57,696 nucleotides of DNA from Pseudomonadota bacterium (GTDB taxonomy: Bacteria; Bdellovibrionota_B; Oligoflexia; Oligoflexales; CAIYRB01), in NCBI GenBank assembly GCA_026390445.1, contig JAPLFX010000027.1, positions 1 through 57,696 of the forward strand. Reading direction: 5' to 3'. The notes below the pieces were generated by a model that saw nothing but the letters and a program-made list of their open reading frames with translations, did not search any database and was not told the origin of the DNA. Every line of letters starts with the position of its first letter. The first letter of the stretch is position 1. Both the position numbers and the translations under genes were made by a program. Of the stretch, positions 16,472-26,062 are shown one piece after another.

Positions 16472-17428
16472 CTAGGCGGAATCCGACTGTGGCTCGTCGC
16501 TCGGGTCGATGGCCTCGTAAAGTTGCCTTAATTCGTCTCGGCTCAACGCGTCCAGTAGCGGAATCATCAGCTCAATTTTATCAATTGGTATGCTCAAGGC
16601 TTGAGCCAGGCGGCCGACCCTTGAAGCCTCCATAACCTTGATCCGGTCCGTCGGGCTTAGGCTGATAAATTTGGTATTTTTGGTCATCTGCAAACTAAGT
16701 TCATCGGCGAGACTAATCAAGTTGACCAGTGCTGCGCTCTTTTGGTCCAGATGATGGCTTAAGTCTGGATTGGTGGAATGATGCAATTTATTCACAAGTG
16801 CCAATGAGTCTGGGAAATTCCAATTGCGACAGGCCAGCCAACCCAAAACACCGTGGTCAAAGCCGCAAATTTGCTGCTCTGCCGACACTAGCTCCGTACC
16901 CGTTGTCCAGTTGCTCTCGTTGACCTCGTCGACCTTGGCTGCTGAGGTGACCAACATGATCAGACGGCCCAGGTCGTGAAGAAGACCATAGAGGTAGGAT
17001 TCTTCGCCGCTAGGCCTAGGCTTAGGTAGTAGGTGGCTTAGCGCCTTGGCCGCCATCGCCACCTGCACCGAATGCAACCAAATGTCCCGCTGAGCATCCT
17101 GATTGACAAATGCGGGGCTTGATCTGTGCAGTCGGTCCATGCTTCCAATGACGGCATCGGATCCCGCAAGAACCATGATCGAGGCCAATGTGACGTCGCG
17201 ATGAGCAACGAAATTAAACGTATGATTTGCCACATAAAGGAGTCGAATCGCCAGGGCTGGATCCAGCCGCGCTAGCTGCTCGATGCGATCGGGAAGGTTT
17301 GGATCATGGCGAGGAATGACCTTGAGCGCCGCCTCCACCGCCGGTAACAACGGTAGGTCCTCGGCATAGCGGCTTAGGAGTCGAAGCGTTTTGCGACGGC
17401 GTTCATCGACGGTCAACAACACGGCCAT
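16472..17428 (-). CDS. HDOD domain signalling protein
   Basis: A 318-residue cytoplasmic protein made almost entirely of an HDOD domain, an HD-related output domain found in bacterial signalling proteins. The fold begins with LPLLPAVEAAL (about 25-35) and retains the histidine-aspartate pair in LLHDLGRL (His151-Asp152), followed by a DHGVLGWLACRNWNFPDSL-type helix typical of the family. HDOD proteins mostly lack hydrolase activity and act as protein or nucleotide sensors, so no catalytic role is claimed. There is no attached receiver or GGDEF domain. It stands alone between murJ and the CxxCH gene. Confidence 0.82.
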   Translation of the reverse strand: MAVLLTVDERRRKTLRLLSRYAEDLPLLPAVEAALKVIPRHDPNLPDRIEQLARLDPALAIRLLYVANHTFNFVAHRDVTLASIMVLAGSDAVIGSMDRLHRSSPAFVNQDAQRDIWLHSVQVAMAAKALSHLLPKPRPSGEESYLYGLLHDLGRLIMLVTSAAKVDEVNESNWTTGTELVSAEQQICGFDHGVLGWLACRNWNFPDSLALVNKLHHSTNPDLSHHLDQKSAALVNLISLADELSLQMTKNTKFISLSPTDRIKVMEASRVGRLAQALSIPIDKIELMIPLLDALSRDELRQLYEAIDPSDEPQSDSA

Positions 17429-17539
17429 AAGTCCTCCGCAGTTCCTAGGTAGTGATCAGATGAGCTGTACTAATTATGCAAGATCTATTCCCCTAACGTC
17501 TAGGCCCCCAGCTAGAGACCGATGAGTCAGGGTCTGGGG

Positions 17540-19129
17540 TCAACCTCTCCAACGCTTGAGTAAAGTGCGGCCCAAAGTTGCACCTTCACCCAATTGGAAG
17601 GTGATCGTTGCACCCAGGTAGATGATGCCATACAGGCCAAGGACCAGCGCGCCCCTGACCACGGGGTAAAGTGGTGGCAGCGACCATTTAAGCAAAAGCG
17701 CAGACGCTGCGGCAACTGCAGCTGTAAGCCAGAGTTTGGCGACAAAACTTAGCTGTAGGTCGAACACGCCGAGCCTTCTGCTCAGTGCGCGTTTTAGTAG
17801 CCAGAATTCAACCCAACCCGCCACCCCTGCCGTTGCTGTAAGCGATGCAGCGCCGAGTGCCTCCGAGTAGCCAAATGCCACTCGCAAGGGTAGGGCGAAC
17901 AAGTAGCCGGCTGCCGCGGTGATCACAACCCTGACCAACGCAAAGCGCAGCGGAGTGCGCGCGTCCCTTAAGGCATAAAACGCAGTGGAGCAGAGGCGGC
18001 CTTGAGTCGATGCTAGTAGCCCGACTGTAGAGCCCGCCAAGATCAACCAAACATCGGTGACATCCTCTGCCTTAAATTGCCCGGTCTGAAATATCGTTGC
18101 GACGACTACGTCACCCAACGCGGCCAATGCCACCACTGAGGGAATGACAAAGAAACAGACTCGACGTAGGGCTGCCTCAATCTTAAGGCGGATCTGCTGT
18201 TCGACCATGACGGTGCTACCGCTGACTGAGGACATTTCAGGCAGCTCAGCGGCTGAGATCGACATACCAAAGAGGGACACCGGTAGCAGATAGAGCTGCT
18301 GGGCATAGGCCAGGGCCGCCACCATCGGCGCACCGAGAAAACTTGCCAATATTTGGTCGATATAGGCACTCAGTTGCACGACACCGCGGCTAGTGACTAC
18401 TGGTAGGAAGTTGTGCAATACAGCACGTACTGATGCGCTGGTTATTGCCAGCTCGGGGCGGATTCCCCGAGTTAGCCGCAGTGCGGCAGGAAGCTGAATG
18501 CCAAACTGTAAGATGCAGCCAACGATGGTTCCCCAGGCAACATCCCGGGCCAGTACCTGCTGTCCATCAGGTGTTACCGGTCGAACATAGGCAGAGAGCA
18601 ACAGGGCCCCGATGATGCCAACGTTCCACAGCACAGGGGCCATGTAGGGGAGCAGAAATCGTCGATGGCTATTGAGTATGCCGAGGCACCAGGCTGAAAG
18701 CACCAGCAGCGCAACGCCCGGAAACATAATTTGCACTAATTGCACCGTCAGGGTGCGGTCTTCGCCGCTAAATCCGGGCGCTATGAGATTTATGATCCAA
18801 GGGGTTACCAAGGTGCCGATGGTGGCTAAGATGGTTACGGCAAGTGCTAGCAAGGTCGCTACAGTCCCTGCGACTTGCACCGCCTCCTGGTCACGTCCTT
18901 CGGCGCGAAGGCGCGCATAGACGGGTATAAACGATGCGGACAGGACACCTTCTCCGAACAGGTTCTGTAGAAAATTAGGGATCTTTAGCGCTGCCCGAAA
19001 GGCGCCGGCAGCATGGGAACTACCCAGATAGTAGGCAAAGACCCGGTCTCGAATCAGACCAGATAGCCGTGACAAAAGGATCCCGGTAGCTACCGCTAAG
19101 GCTGCACCAGATGACCGCACACGTCCCAT
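17540..19129 (-). CDS. murJ: Lipid II flippase MurJ
   Basis: MurJ (529 aa) flips lipid II across the inner membrane for peptidoglycan synthesis. The N-terminus shows the MATE/MOP-family start, with RLSGLIRDRVFAYYLG (about 21-36) and the conserved LFGEGVLSASFIPVY region (about 57-71) carrying the essential charged residues. About 14 hydrophobic helices follow, and length is typical. The alternative, another MOP-family polysaccharide exporter, fits the N-terminal motifs poorly. It is divergent from lgt, another envelope gene. Confidence 0.94.
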   Translation of the reverse strand: MGRVRSSGAALAVATGILLSRLSGLIRDRVFAYYLGSSHAAGAFRAALKIPNFLQNLFGEGVLSASFIPVYARLRAEGRDQEAVQVAGTVATLLALAVTILATIGTLVTPWIINLIAPGFSGEDRTLTVQLVQIMFPGVALLVLSAWCLGILNSHRRFLLPYMAPVLWNVGIIGALLLSAYVRPVTPDGQQVLARDVAWGTIVGCILQFGIQLPAALRLTRGIRPELAITSASVRAVLHNFLPVVTSRGVVQLSAYIDQILASFLGAPMVAALAYAQQLYLLPVSLFGMSISAAELPEMSSVSGSTVMVEQQIRLKIEAALRRVCFFVIPSVVALAALGDVVVATIFQTGQFKAEDVTDVWLILAGSTVGLLASTQGRLCSTAFYALRDARTPLRFALVRVVITAAAGYLFALPLRVAFGYSEALGAASLTATAGVAGWVEFWLLKRALSRRLGVFDLQLSFVAKLWLTAAVAAASALLLKWSLPPLYPVVRGALVLGLYGIIYLGATITFQLGEGATLGRTLLKRWRG

Positions 19130-19240
19130 GCCAAGCCCTCAACTTGTCGTACTTCATCGATTAGTTTAGCATATTTATGCGCAGCATCTGAGCTGTATGC
19201 CGCCTGAATCCAGGTTCGTGTGTCTGGAGCTACGCTAACG

Positions 19241-20041
19241 ATGCTACCGATTCTGATCCACTGGGGCCCGCTCGTACTCCCAGCGTGGCATACATTCTAT
19301 GTACTGGGAGCGTTGGCAGCCTTCGCATTGTTGCTATATCTAGCTCGGCGCCATGCTCCTGATTTGGACAGGCAGGTGTTATCTCGACTGTTCGCGGTCA
19401 GTTACGTCGCCGGCTACGTGGGAGCTCGGTTGTTGTCCATCTACATTGAGGAGCCGGCTGTTCGTGGCTTTACTGCGACTTTAGCGGCGTTGTTCAGCTT
19501 TGGGGCGATGACCTTTTATGGCGGAGCGATCGCGGCATTTCTGTCTGGCAGTGCTTATGCGCTAATCAATCGCCTGAAGATTCCAATTCTTATGGACCTG
19601 GCCATCCCGGCCGGACTACTTGCCCTGGCCCTTGGTCGAATTGGATGTTTTCTGAATGGCGACGATTATGGCAAGGCTATTCCCATAGTAGCAGGGTCAG
19701 AGCCGCCGGTTTGGTCCGTCACCCTGCCAAACCTGGCGGATGGGATTGCTCGCTATCCAGTCCAATTGATCGAAGCCGGATTGGTCAGCGCGCTTGCTCT
19801 CGGACTGTGCTTAGGCTTTAGCTACGTGCGTCGTCACGGCCGCGCTGGCATGGTGGGCTACCTTGGGATCATCGGTTATGCCAATCTGCGCTTTGGTATT
19901 GAGTTTTTGCGCGATGACTTCCGTGGCTTCGCCTTTGGCTCCTGGCTATCGACATCACAATTTATCAGCCTGATCATCCTTGCAGCATGTGCGGTGTCAA
20001 TACCGTTCTGGCTACGCAATGGACAGCCTGAGAGGCAATAG
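19241..20041 (+). CDS. lgt: Prolipoprotein diacylglyceryl transferase
   Basis: Lgt (266 aa) transfers diacylglycerol from phosphatidylglycerol to the lipobox cysteine of prelipoproteins in the inner membrane, the first step of lipoprotein maturation. The Lgt signature is present as GRIGCFLNGDDYG, with the essential arginine and asparagine, and FYGG, YPVQLIEA and GIEFLRDD segments are conserved. Seven hydrophobic helices are apparent. The ATG at 19241 is preferred to a GTG at 19220 because CTGGAG lies about 11 bases upstream and the N-terminus then matches the family. At least four putative lipoproteins in this window would be its substrates. It converges on nuoN with a 28-base gap. Confidence 0.94.
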   Translation: MLPILIHWGPLVLPAWHTFYVLGALAAFALLLYLARRHAPDLDRQVLSRLFAVSYVAGYVGARLLSIYIEEPAVRGFTATLAALFSFGAMTFYGGAIAAFLSGSAYALINRLKIPILMDLAIPAGLLALALGRIGCFLNGDDYGKAIPIVAGSEPPVWSVTLPNLADGIARYPVQLIEAGLVSALALGLCLGFSYVRRHGRAGMVGYLGIIGYANLRFGIEFLRDDFRGFAFGSWLSTSQFISLIILAACAVSIPFWLRNGQPERQ

Positions 20042-20069
20042 CTGCCCCCTCAGGCAACAAGATCTGAGC

Positions 20070-21590
20070 TTAGTGGGCCTTCGCGACCGGAGCTAGTTTG
20101 ACTTTCTTTGCAGCCACTTCTTGCGAAGTGCTGACCAGCGATTTGAGTAGATGCTCGGGTAATAAGGTGCCGAGAGCCAAGTTTGCTACCACGGCCGTTC
20201 CAAGGATGCCGCTGACCAGCCACGAACGATTAGGTACCAACGCCACGGCCACCCGAACCGGCTCCGACATATACATCCGGACAATGATCCGCAAGTAGTA
20301 GAACAGGGAGATGGCGCTGCCGACCAGGCCGATGATGACCAAGCTGTACAGTTGGTTGCTCAGTGCAGCATTAAAGACGAAGAATTTGCCCATAAAGCCG
20401 ACGGTGGGCGGCATGCCGGCGAAGCTGAACATAAACACCGCCATGGCAAATGCAGCCCAGGGATGCTTCTTGGCCAATCCGGCTAAGTCGTCGATCAGGA
20501 GGTTGTCGTTTTGGTCATTTTCCAGCCACATCAGCACGCTGAAAGCACCCAGTGAAATGATGGAATAACCGATCAGGTAGTAAAGCAGCGCCGCGACCGG
20601 AAAATCATTGCTCGTTCCGCCTAGTGCGCAGAGCGCGATGGCCATGTAGCCGCTATGGGCGACCGATGAATAGGCCAGCATACGTTTAACGCTGGCCTGG
20701 ACCAGAGCCATGACGTTGCCGACGATCATCGAAACCATGGCGAGAAACGTGGTTGCAGGCAGCCACACCTCGTACACGGCCCCCAAACTGCCAGCGAAGA
20801 AGCGTACGACGACGACCAACACCATCACCTTAACCGCCGTAGCCATGAGGGCTGTAATACCCGTCGGAGCAGCTTCATAGGTGTCGGGGGCCCAAAGATG
20901 GAATGGTGCTAAGCCGAGCTTGAAGCCAAGGCCGGAAAGGGCGAACAGGACGCCAAGGCGCACCCAGTTATGGTCGAGCAATTTGGGGAGAATTTGGGCC
21001 ATTTCACTGAGCCGCAAGGTCCCCGTCGCGACGTAAAGCAGCGCAAACCCAAACAGCAGAAGGGATGTGGCAAAGGCGCCGAGCACGAAGTATTTGATGG
21101 CGCCTTCTTGACTGCGGCGCGACGGGTTGATGTAGCCGACCAAGGCATAGAGCCCAATGGAAGAAAGCTCTAACCCGATGAACAGGGTGATGATGTCGTC
21201 GCTGGCTACCATAACCGCCATGCCGGTAACGACCATCAGAAAGAGCGACGTCACTTCACCGCGAAGAAATTTAGCCCTAAGGAACGTGGCGCTAAACATC
21301 AGCGTGACCACTAGGGCGATACCTAGGATCAACCCTTGTCCGACCCGGCCGAGGTCCCCGACCAGGTAACCACCGCTTAGGTATGAGGTCTCAACAGATG
21401 GAGCGCCGAAGAACACCCCGCCTAGCGCCCCAATCAGACTGAGCAAAAGGACCGCAAGGACCGCCTTATCGCTGCCAAAGCGCTTAGAAACGCCTTGCAG
21501 CATAGCGACCACGGAGCCGAGGCAAAGGCTGTAGACTGGCAGCGAAGCACCATAGAATTCACTGGTTAGAGTAGGGATCGTGACGTTCAA
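20070..21590 (-). CDS. nuoN: NADH-quinone oxidoreductase subunit N
   Basis: NuoN (506 aa) is one of three antiporter-like, proton-pumping subunits of the complex I membrane arm, in the inner membrane. It has about 14 transmembrane helices, the family TM5 glutamate segment (FIGLELSSIGLYALVGY) and the lysine-bearing GLGFKLGLAPFHLWAPD region. The VKRMLAYSSVAHSGYM motif is characteristic. Its ATG overlaps the nuoM stop by four bases. It is the last gene of the seven-gene operon. Confidence 0.95.
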   Translation of the reverse strand: MNVTIPTLTSEFYGASLPVYSLCLGSVVAMLQGVSKRFGSDKAVLAVLLLSLIGALGGVFFGAPSVETSYLSGGYLVGDLGRVGQGLILGIALVVTLMFSATFLRAKFLRGEVTSLFLMVVTGMAVMVASDDIITLFIGLELSSIGLYALVGYINPSRRSQEGAIKYFVLGAFATSLLLFGFALLYVATGTLRLSEMAQILPKLLDHNWVRLGVLFALSGLGFKLGLAPFHLWAPDTYEAAPTGITALMATAVKVMVLVVVVRFFAGSLGAVYEVWLPATTFLAMVSMIVGNVMALVQASVKRMLAYSSVAHSGYMAIALCALGGTSNDFPVAALLYYLIGYSIISLGAFSVLMWLENDQNDNLLIDDLAGLAKKHPWAAFAMAVFMFSFAGMPPTVGFMGKFFVFNAALSNQLYSLVIIGLVGSAISLFYYLRIIVRMYMSEPVRVAVALVPNRSWLVSGILGTAVVANLALGTLLPEHLLKSLVSTSQEVAAKKVKLAPVAKAH

Positions 21591-23158
21591 TGGGAGGCCT
21601 CCGCACGCTTGTCGCCTGCCTCGTTTAGAGCTGGGGCTTCGGCGACAATTTTATAGGACTTGTAGTTGTTGGCGAGGTTTTCAATCGACGGACGGATTTT
21701 GTCGAGAAAGAGATTTGGAAAGACGCCCATCACGATTGCCAAGATGGCCAGCGGTGTCAGATAGGCAAACTCCCGCGGAGTCAGATCGGATAGGCCTTTA
21801 TTTTCTTCGTGGGTGATCGGTCCAAAGAGAATTTTGCGGCATAGGGTCAGCATGTAGATGGCTCCGAGCAACACCCCGAGTGACGCGACTGAGCCCGCCA
21901 GTGGCGAGGCGATAAACGTGCCGAGTAGAATCAGGAACTCGCCGACGAAGCCGCCGGTGCCTGGGAGTCCGACTGAACTCAGCGTGGCGACGATGAGCAT
22001 CACGCCAAACCAGGGCATGACCTTGGCCAAGCCGCCGAAGTCAGCCAACAGTCTAGTGTGGCGACGTTCGTAGATAACACCAACCAAGAAGAACAGGGCG
22101 CCTGTACTGATACCATGGTTGATTTGCTGATAGATGGCTCCTGTCAGAGCCTCCGGCGACAGGGCCGCGCCACCTCCGACCAGCGCAAAGGAGCCAATGA
22201 CCACGAAACCCAAGTGCGACACCGAGGAATACGCGACCATGCGCTTGGCGTCGGTTTGCATCCACGCATTGAGGGCGCCGTAGACAATGCCAATGACCCC
22301 AAGCCCGACGATGAGCGGAGCGTAGCTAACGACTGCTTCCGGAAACAACGGAATAGCAAAGCGTACAAGACCGTATGTCCCAAGCTTGAGCATAACACCA
22401 GCCAGGATGACCGAACCTGCCGTCGGAGCTTCGGTATGGGCATCGGGTAACCATGTATGGAATGGAAAGACGGGTACCTTGATTGCAAAAGCTATGGCGA
22501 ATGCGGCAAACAGCCACATCTGGGTTGGGTAGGCTGGAGGTGCGCCGTATAGGTCCAGGAGGCTCGTGGTGTAGATGCCTGTTTGCTCGAAATGCAGGAT
22601 ATACAGCACGATCATCGCTGCGAGCATCAGCAATGACCCAGCGAAGGTATAGATGATGAACTTCGAGGTGGCATAGATACGGTTTTTACCGCCCCAAATA
22701 CCGATCAGGAAGTACATCGGGATGAGCATGGCCTCCCAGAAAATATAGAAGAACACCAGGTCAAAGGCGACCAGCGAGCCCAGCATGCCGCATTCGAGGC
22801 CCATGAACAGCGCGAGGAACGCCTTTTGCTTCGATCCGTCTACATGCCAAACGCTGAGCAGGATGAGCGGTGTCAGAAATGCCGTTAGCACGACCAAGAG
22901 TAGATTTAGTCCGTCCACGCCCATGATGTACTTGATGCCAAAGGTCGGGATCCAATTGTGGATCTCGGTAAACTGGAGCCCTGAAGTTTGGCCATCAAAG
23001 TAATACCAGACATGGATGCTGAACAAAAAAGTCAGCAAGGATCCAAGCATTGAAACCCAACGAGCTAGACCTAGCGAAGGCGACAGCAATACGGCAAATG
23101 CGGTCAGCAGCGGCACGAAGGTGAGGAGCGACAGAACGTGGTGATTGAGAAAATCCAT
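21587..23158 (-). CDS. nuoM: NADH-quinone oxidoreductase subunit M
   Basis: NuoM (523 aa) is an antiporter-like proton-pumping subunit in the middle of the membrane arm. The essential TM5 glutamate lies in FYIFWEAMLIPMYFLIG, and conserved lysine and histidine residues occur in AIKVPVFPFHTWLPDAHTEA. The DAKRMVAYSSVSHLGFV motif confirms the family. It starts 34 bases after nuoL and overlaps nuoN. Confidence 0.96.
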   Translation of the reverse strand: MDFLNHHVLSLLTFVPLLTAFAVLLSPSLGLARWVSMLGSLLTFLFSIHVWYYFDGQTSGLQFTEIHNWIPTFGIKYIMGVDGLNLLLVVLTAFLTPLILLSVWHVDGSKQKAFLALFMGLECGMLGSLVAFDLVFFYIFWEAMLIPMYFLIGIWGGKNRIYATSKFIIYTFAGSLLMLAAMIVLYILHFEQTGIYTTSLLDLYGAPPAYPTQMWLFAAFAIAFAIKVPVFPFHTWLPDAHTEAPTAGSVILAGVMLKLGTYGLVRFAIPLFPEAVVSYAPLIVGLGVIGIVYGALNAWMQTDAKRMVAYSSVSHLGFVVIGSFALVGGGAALSPEALTGAIYQQINHGISTGALFFLVGVIYERRHTRLLADFGGLAKVMPWFGVMLIVATLSSVGLPGTGGFVGEFLILLGTFIASPLAGSVASLGVLLGAIYMLTLCRKILFGPITHEENKGLSDLTPREFAYLTPLAILAIVMGVFPNLFLDKIRPSIENLANNYKSYKIVAEAPALNEAGDKRAEASH

Positions 23159-23192
23159 TGCGTATTAGCCTATCCACTAAGTTACCGGCGCC

Positions 23193-25136
23193 CTAAAAGA
23201 GCAGGACCGTGAGCATGCAGAGTATACCAACCAGCATCACCATACCGTGGCGATGCAAACTACCAGACATCCTGAAGCTGGTCAGCCCGCTGACCAGCAT
23301 ACAACCCTGGCTGACGCCGTTGACGATGCCGTCGATGATGGCGACATCGACGATTTTCCACAGGAAGTAAGACATGTCCTTGAGTGGAAGAACCACTGCT
23401 GAAGCATAGAACTCATCAACATAGTATTTGTTGCTAAGTGTCCTATGAATGCCTTGAAACCGTGTTGCCAGGGCCGTGCTTAGAGGCGAGAATCCTCGCC
23501 CATACAGGAAAATGGCAGAGAATGATGCTAGCAGCATGCCAAGAACTGAGACGGCCATGACGGCCCACTCTTCCCCAGCTTCGTGCTCGGCGTGCAGGTG
23601 TTCCCAGTGTTCCGCCGCTTGAGCTGGAATCGCCAGGACCGGTGCCAAGTACTCCTCAAAGAGGCCATGTTCAGGAAACGGAATGACATGTGGCACGTTG
23701 AGATACCCGCCACCGAAACTCAGAAGTGCCAAGACGACCAGAGGTCCCCACATGACGACGCTGGTCTCATGCAAATGCTCCCTGGTGTGATGATCGCTGC
23801 GGTTTGGGCCATAAAACGTCAGCATTAGGAGGCGCACCATATAGAATGCGGTGCAAACTGCAGCGATAGTGCCCATTCCCCATAGGATGTGAAAGCGGTC
23901 GCCTGCGGTCCATGCCTTCCACAGGATTTCGTCTTTTGAAAAGAAGCCAGAGAATCCCGGGAAGCCGATGATAGCCAGAACACCAATGAGCATGACCAGG
24001 TGGGTCACTGGCATATACTTGCGCAGGCCGCCCATTTCACGCATGTCCTGCTTGTGGTGCATCGCCGTAATAACACTGCCGGCGCCAAGGAACAGCAAGG
24101 CTTTGAAGCAGGCGTGGGTGAACAGGTGAAAGACCCCGGCCGTGTAGGCGCCGAGACCGCACCCTAGAACCATGTAACCCAGCTGGCTGACGGTTGAATA
24201 TGCGAGAACTTTCTTAATGTCGTACTGCACCAGAGCTATGGTGGCGGCAAATAAGGCCGTAGCCGCTCCGACGCTGGCGACGATCAGTTGTGTCGTTGGC
24301 GCAAGATAGAACAAAAAGTTCACTCGGGTCATCATGTAGACCCCAGCCGTGACCATCGTTGCCGCGTGGATGAGTGCTGACACGGGGGTCGGGCCGGCCA
24401 TCGCGTCTGGCAGCCAGACGTAGAGCGGTAGCTGGGCCGACTTGCCGCAAGCACCGACAAAGAGGGCCAGGGTGATCCAGCCGATGGCGTGAATCTGCTC
24501 TCCATTAAGGCTGGCTCCAGCCGTCAGGATGAGCTCCTTCAGCTGGCTGAAGGACACCGTGTGAAAGGTCTGAAAGGTTAGAAAGATACCGAGAAGAAAA
24601 CCGATGTCGCCGATGCGGTTGACCAAGAAGGCCTTCATCCCTGCGGCGGCATTGTCGTCGGACTCATACCAGTAGCCGATCAGCAGATAGGAGCATAGGC
24701 CGACACCTTCCCAGCCGATAAACATCACCAGCAGGTTGTCGCCCATGACCAGCTGCAGCATCATGAAGACGAAAAGGTTCAAGTAGGCGAAGAAACGGTA
24801 GGTGTTCCTCTCCTCATGCATGTAGCCGCCAGCATAGATATGGATCAAGCTGCCGATGCCGGTGATAATGAGGAGCATCATCCCTGATAAGCGGTCCAGG
24901 ATGTAATTGAACGGTGCCTTAAAGCTACCGGCGTCGATCCACTCCATCCCCGGAATGACCTGCGCGTGTCCACCTGAGCGCATGAAATCCAGGTAGGTCA
25001 AGAGCGCGCAAATGAAGGCACCCACCAACGCGGCGGAACCAACGATATGGGAGACGGTCTTGGAGGCGCGGCGCAGAACCAAGCCATTGAGTACCGCGCC
25101 AATTAACGGCAGAAACAGGATGAGCCAGAAGAGCAT
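23193..25136 (-). CDS. nuoL: NADH-quinone oxidoreductase subunit L
   Basis: NuoL (647 aa) is the distal antiporter-like subunit of the membrane arm and carries the long lateral helix HL in its C-terminal part. Conserved features are FIGWEGVGLCSYLLIGYW with the key glutamate, KSAQLPLYVWLPDAMAGPTP with the pump lysine, and HAATMVTAGVYM. The C-terminal 150 residues contain the amphipathic helix and a His/Glu-rich loop (AEHWEHLHAEHEAGEEW). Length is typical. Confidence 0.96.
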   Translation of the reverse strand: MLFWLILFLPLIGAVLNGLVLRRASKTVSHIVGSAALVGAFICALLTYLDFMRSGGHAQVIPGMEWIDAGSFKAPFNYILDRLSGMMLLIITGIGSLIHIYAGGYMHEERNTYRFFAYLNLFVFMMLQLVMGDNLLVMFIGWEGVGLCSYLLIGYWYESDDNAAAGMKAFLVNRIGDIGFLLGIFLTFQTFHTVSFSQLKELILTAGASLNGEQIHAIGWITLALFVGACGKSAQLPLYVWLPDAMAGPTPVSALIHAATMVTAGVYMMTRVNFLFYLAPTTQLIVASVGAATALFAATIALVQYDIKKVLAYSTVSQLGYMVLGCGLGAYTAGVFHLFTHACFKALLFLGAGSVITAMHHKQDMREMGGLRKYMPVTHLVMLIGVLAIIGFPGFSGFFSKDEILWKAWTAGDRFHILWGMGTIAAVCTAFYMVRLLMLTFYGPNRSDHHTREHLHETSVVMWGPLVVLALLSFGGGYLNVPHVIPFPEHGLFEEYLAPVLAIPAQAAEHWEHLHAEHEAGEEWAVMAVSVLGMLLASFSAIFLYGRGFSPLSTALATRFQGIHRTLSNKYYVDEFYASAVVLPLKDMSYFLWKIVDVAIIDGIVNGVSQGCMLVSGLTSFRMSGSLHRHGMVMLVGILCMLTVLLF

Positions 25137-25174
25137 CGGACTTTAGACCTCCCAAACAACACGGCGTGTCCGCA

Positions 25175-25477
25175 TTAACCGCGCAACATCCGAAGAAAAC
25201 TTGTCTCAACCGTGCCGTAGCGACGATACAATGCAATGACCATCGCCAAGCCAACCCCAGCCTCACAGGCGGCGACGGTGACGATGAAAAACACCATGAT
25301 CTGACCGTCAAGATTGTTCACTAGGCGCGATCCAGCGACGAAGACCAGGTTCACTGCATTCAGCATCAGCTCTACAGACATCAATACCAAAAGTAAGTTG
25401 CGGCGAAAAAGGACACCTAAGGTGCCACAAAGGAACATCACCGTTGCGAGGGCTAAATAGTGATTGATGCTAATCAT
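25175..25477 (-). CDS. nuoK: NADH-quinone oxidoreductase subunit K
   Basis: NuoK (100 aa) is a small three-helix membrane-arm subunit. The two membrane glutamates of the family are present in MSVELMLNAVNLVF and ACEAGVGLAMVIALYRRYG. The ATG at 25477 gives exactly the usual length; an upstream in-frame extension would add 15 unconserved residues. It overlaps the nuoJ end by 8 bases, suggesting coupling. Confidence 0.94.
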   Translation of the reverse strand: MISINHYLALATVMFLCGTLGVLFRRNLLLVLMSVELMLNAVNLVFVAGSRLVNNLDGQIMVFFIVTVAACEAGVGLAMVIALYRRYGTVETSFLRMLRG

Positions 25478-26003
25478 GGACCACCTGCTTTTTATCCTTT
25501 TTGGCGATAACGATGGCAGCAATCACTGCGAGCAAGATCAGTATCGAGGAGATCTCGAAAGGCCAAATAAACTTTGTAAAGAGCACCATCGCAATGGTGA
25601 AGGTGTTGCCCCCGTTTGTTTGGATCGCTTCGGGTGACCACTCACCGCCGACCCCAGGGGCTTGGCCGGTCAGAAGTAAGGTGCCAATGGTGGTGAACCC
25701 GATGATGGTTAGGACAAGAACTGCTAGCTCAGGTGCAGGGATGCGAAGATGCGCTTTACCCTCGGGGCCGAGATTGAGCAGCATGATGACAAACATAAAT
25801 AGGACGACGATGGCCCCGGCATAGACTAGGACTTGGATTGCAGCAACGAAGTGGGCGTCCAAACTGGCAAAAACAGCGGCCAGCAAAAATAAATCGCCGA
25901 CCAGGTAGATGGCGCTTACGACAGGGTTGCGGTTGGTGACAACCATCACCGAGCAGACTGTAATTAAAAACGCGGTAGCATAAAACATTAACTCTTGGCT
26001 CAT
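25470..26003 (-). CDS. nuoJ: NADH-quinone oxidoreductase subunit J
   Basis: NuoJ (177 aa from the second ATG) has five predicted helices; the third carries the family motif VYAGAIVVLFMFVIML, which holds the pi-bulge and links quinone reduction to proton channels. Starting at 26003 places GGGGA about 10 bases upstream; the ATG at 26012 is too close to it. The C-terminus is lysine-rich (AKKDKKQ). It follows nuoH directly, with no nuoI between them, unlike common 14-gene operons. Confidence 0.93.
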   Translation of the reverse strand: MSQELMFYATAFLITVCSVMVVTNRNPVVSAIYLVGDLFLLAAVFASLDAHFVAAIQVLVYAGAIVVLFMFVIMLLNLGPEGKAHLRIPAPELAVLVLTIIGFTTIGTLLLTGQAPGVGGEWSPEAIQTNGGNTFTIAMVLFTKFIWPFEISSILILLAVIAAIVIAKKDKKQVVHD

Positions 26004-26062
26004 ACCAAACATATCCCCATTGCGTATTCCTTAAGCGCCCGTGCAAGGCAGGCTACTGGCTT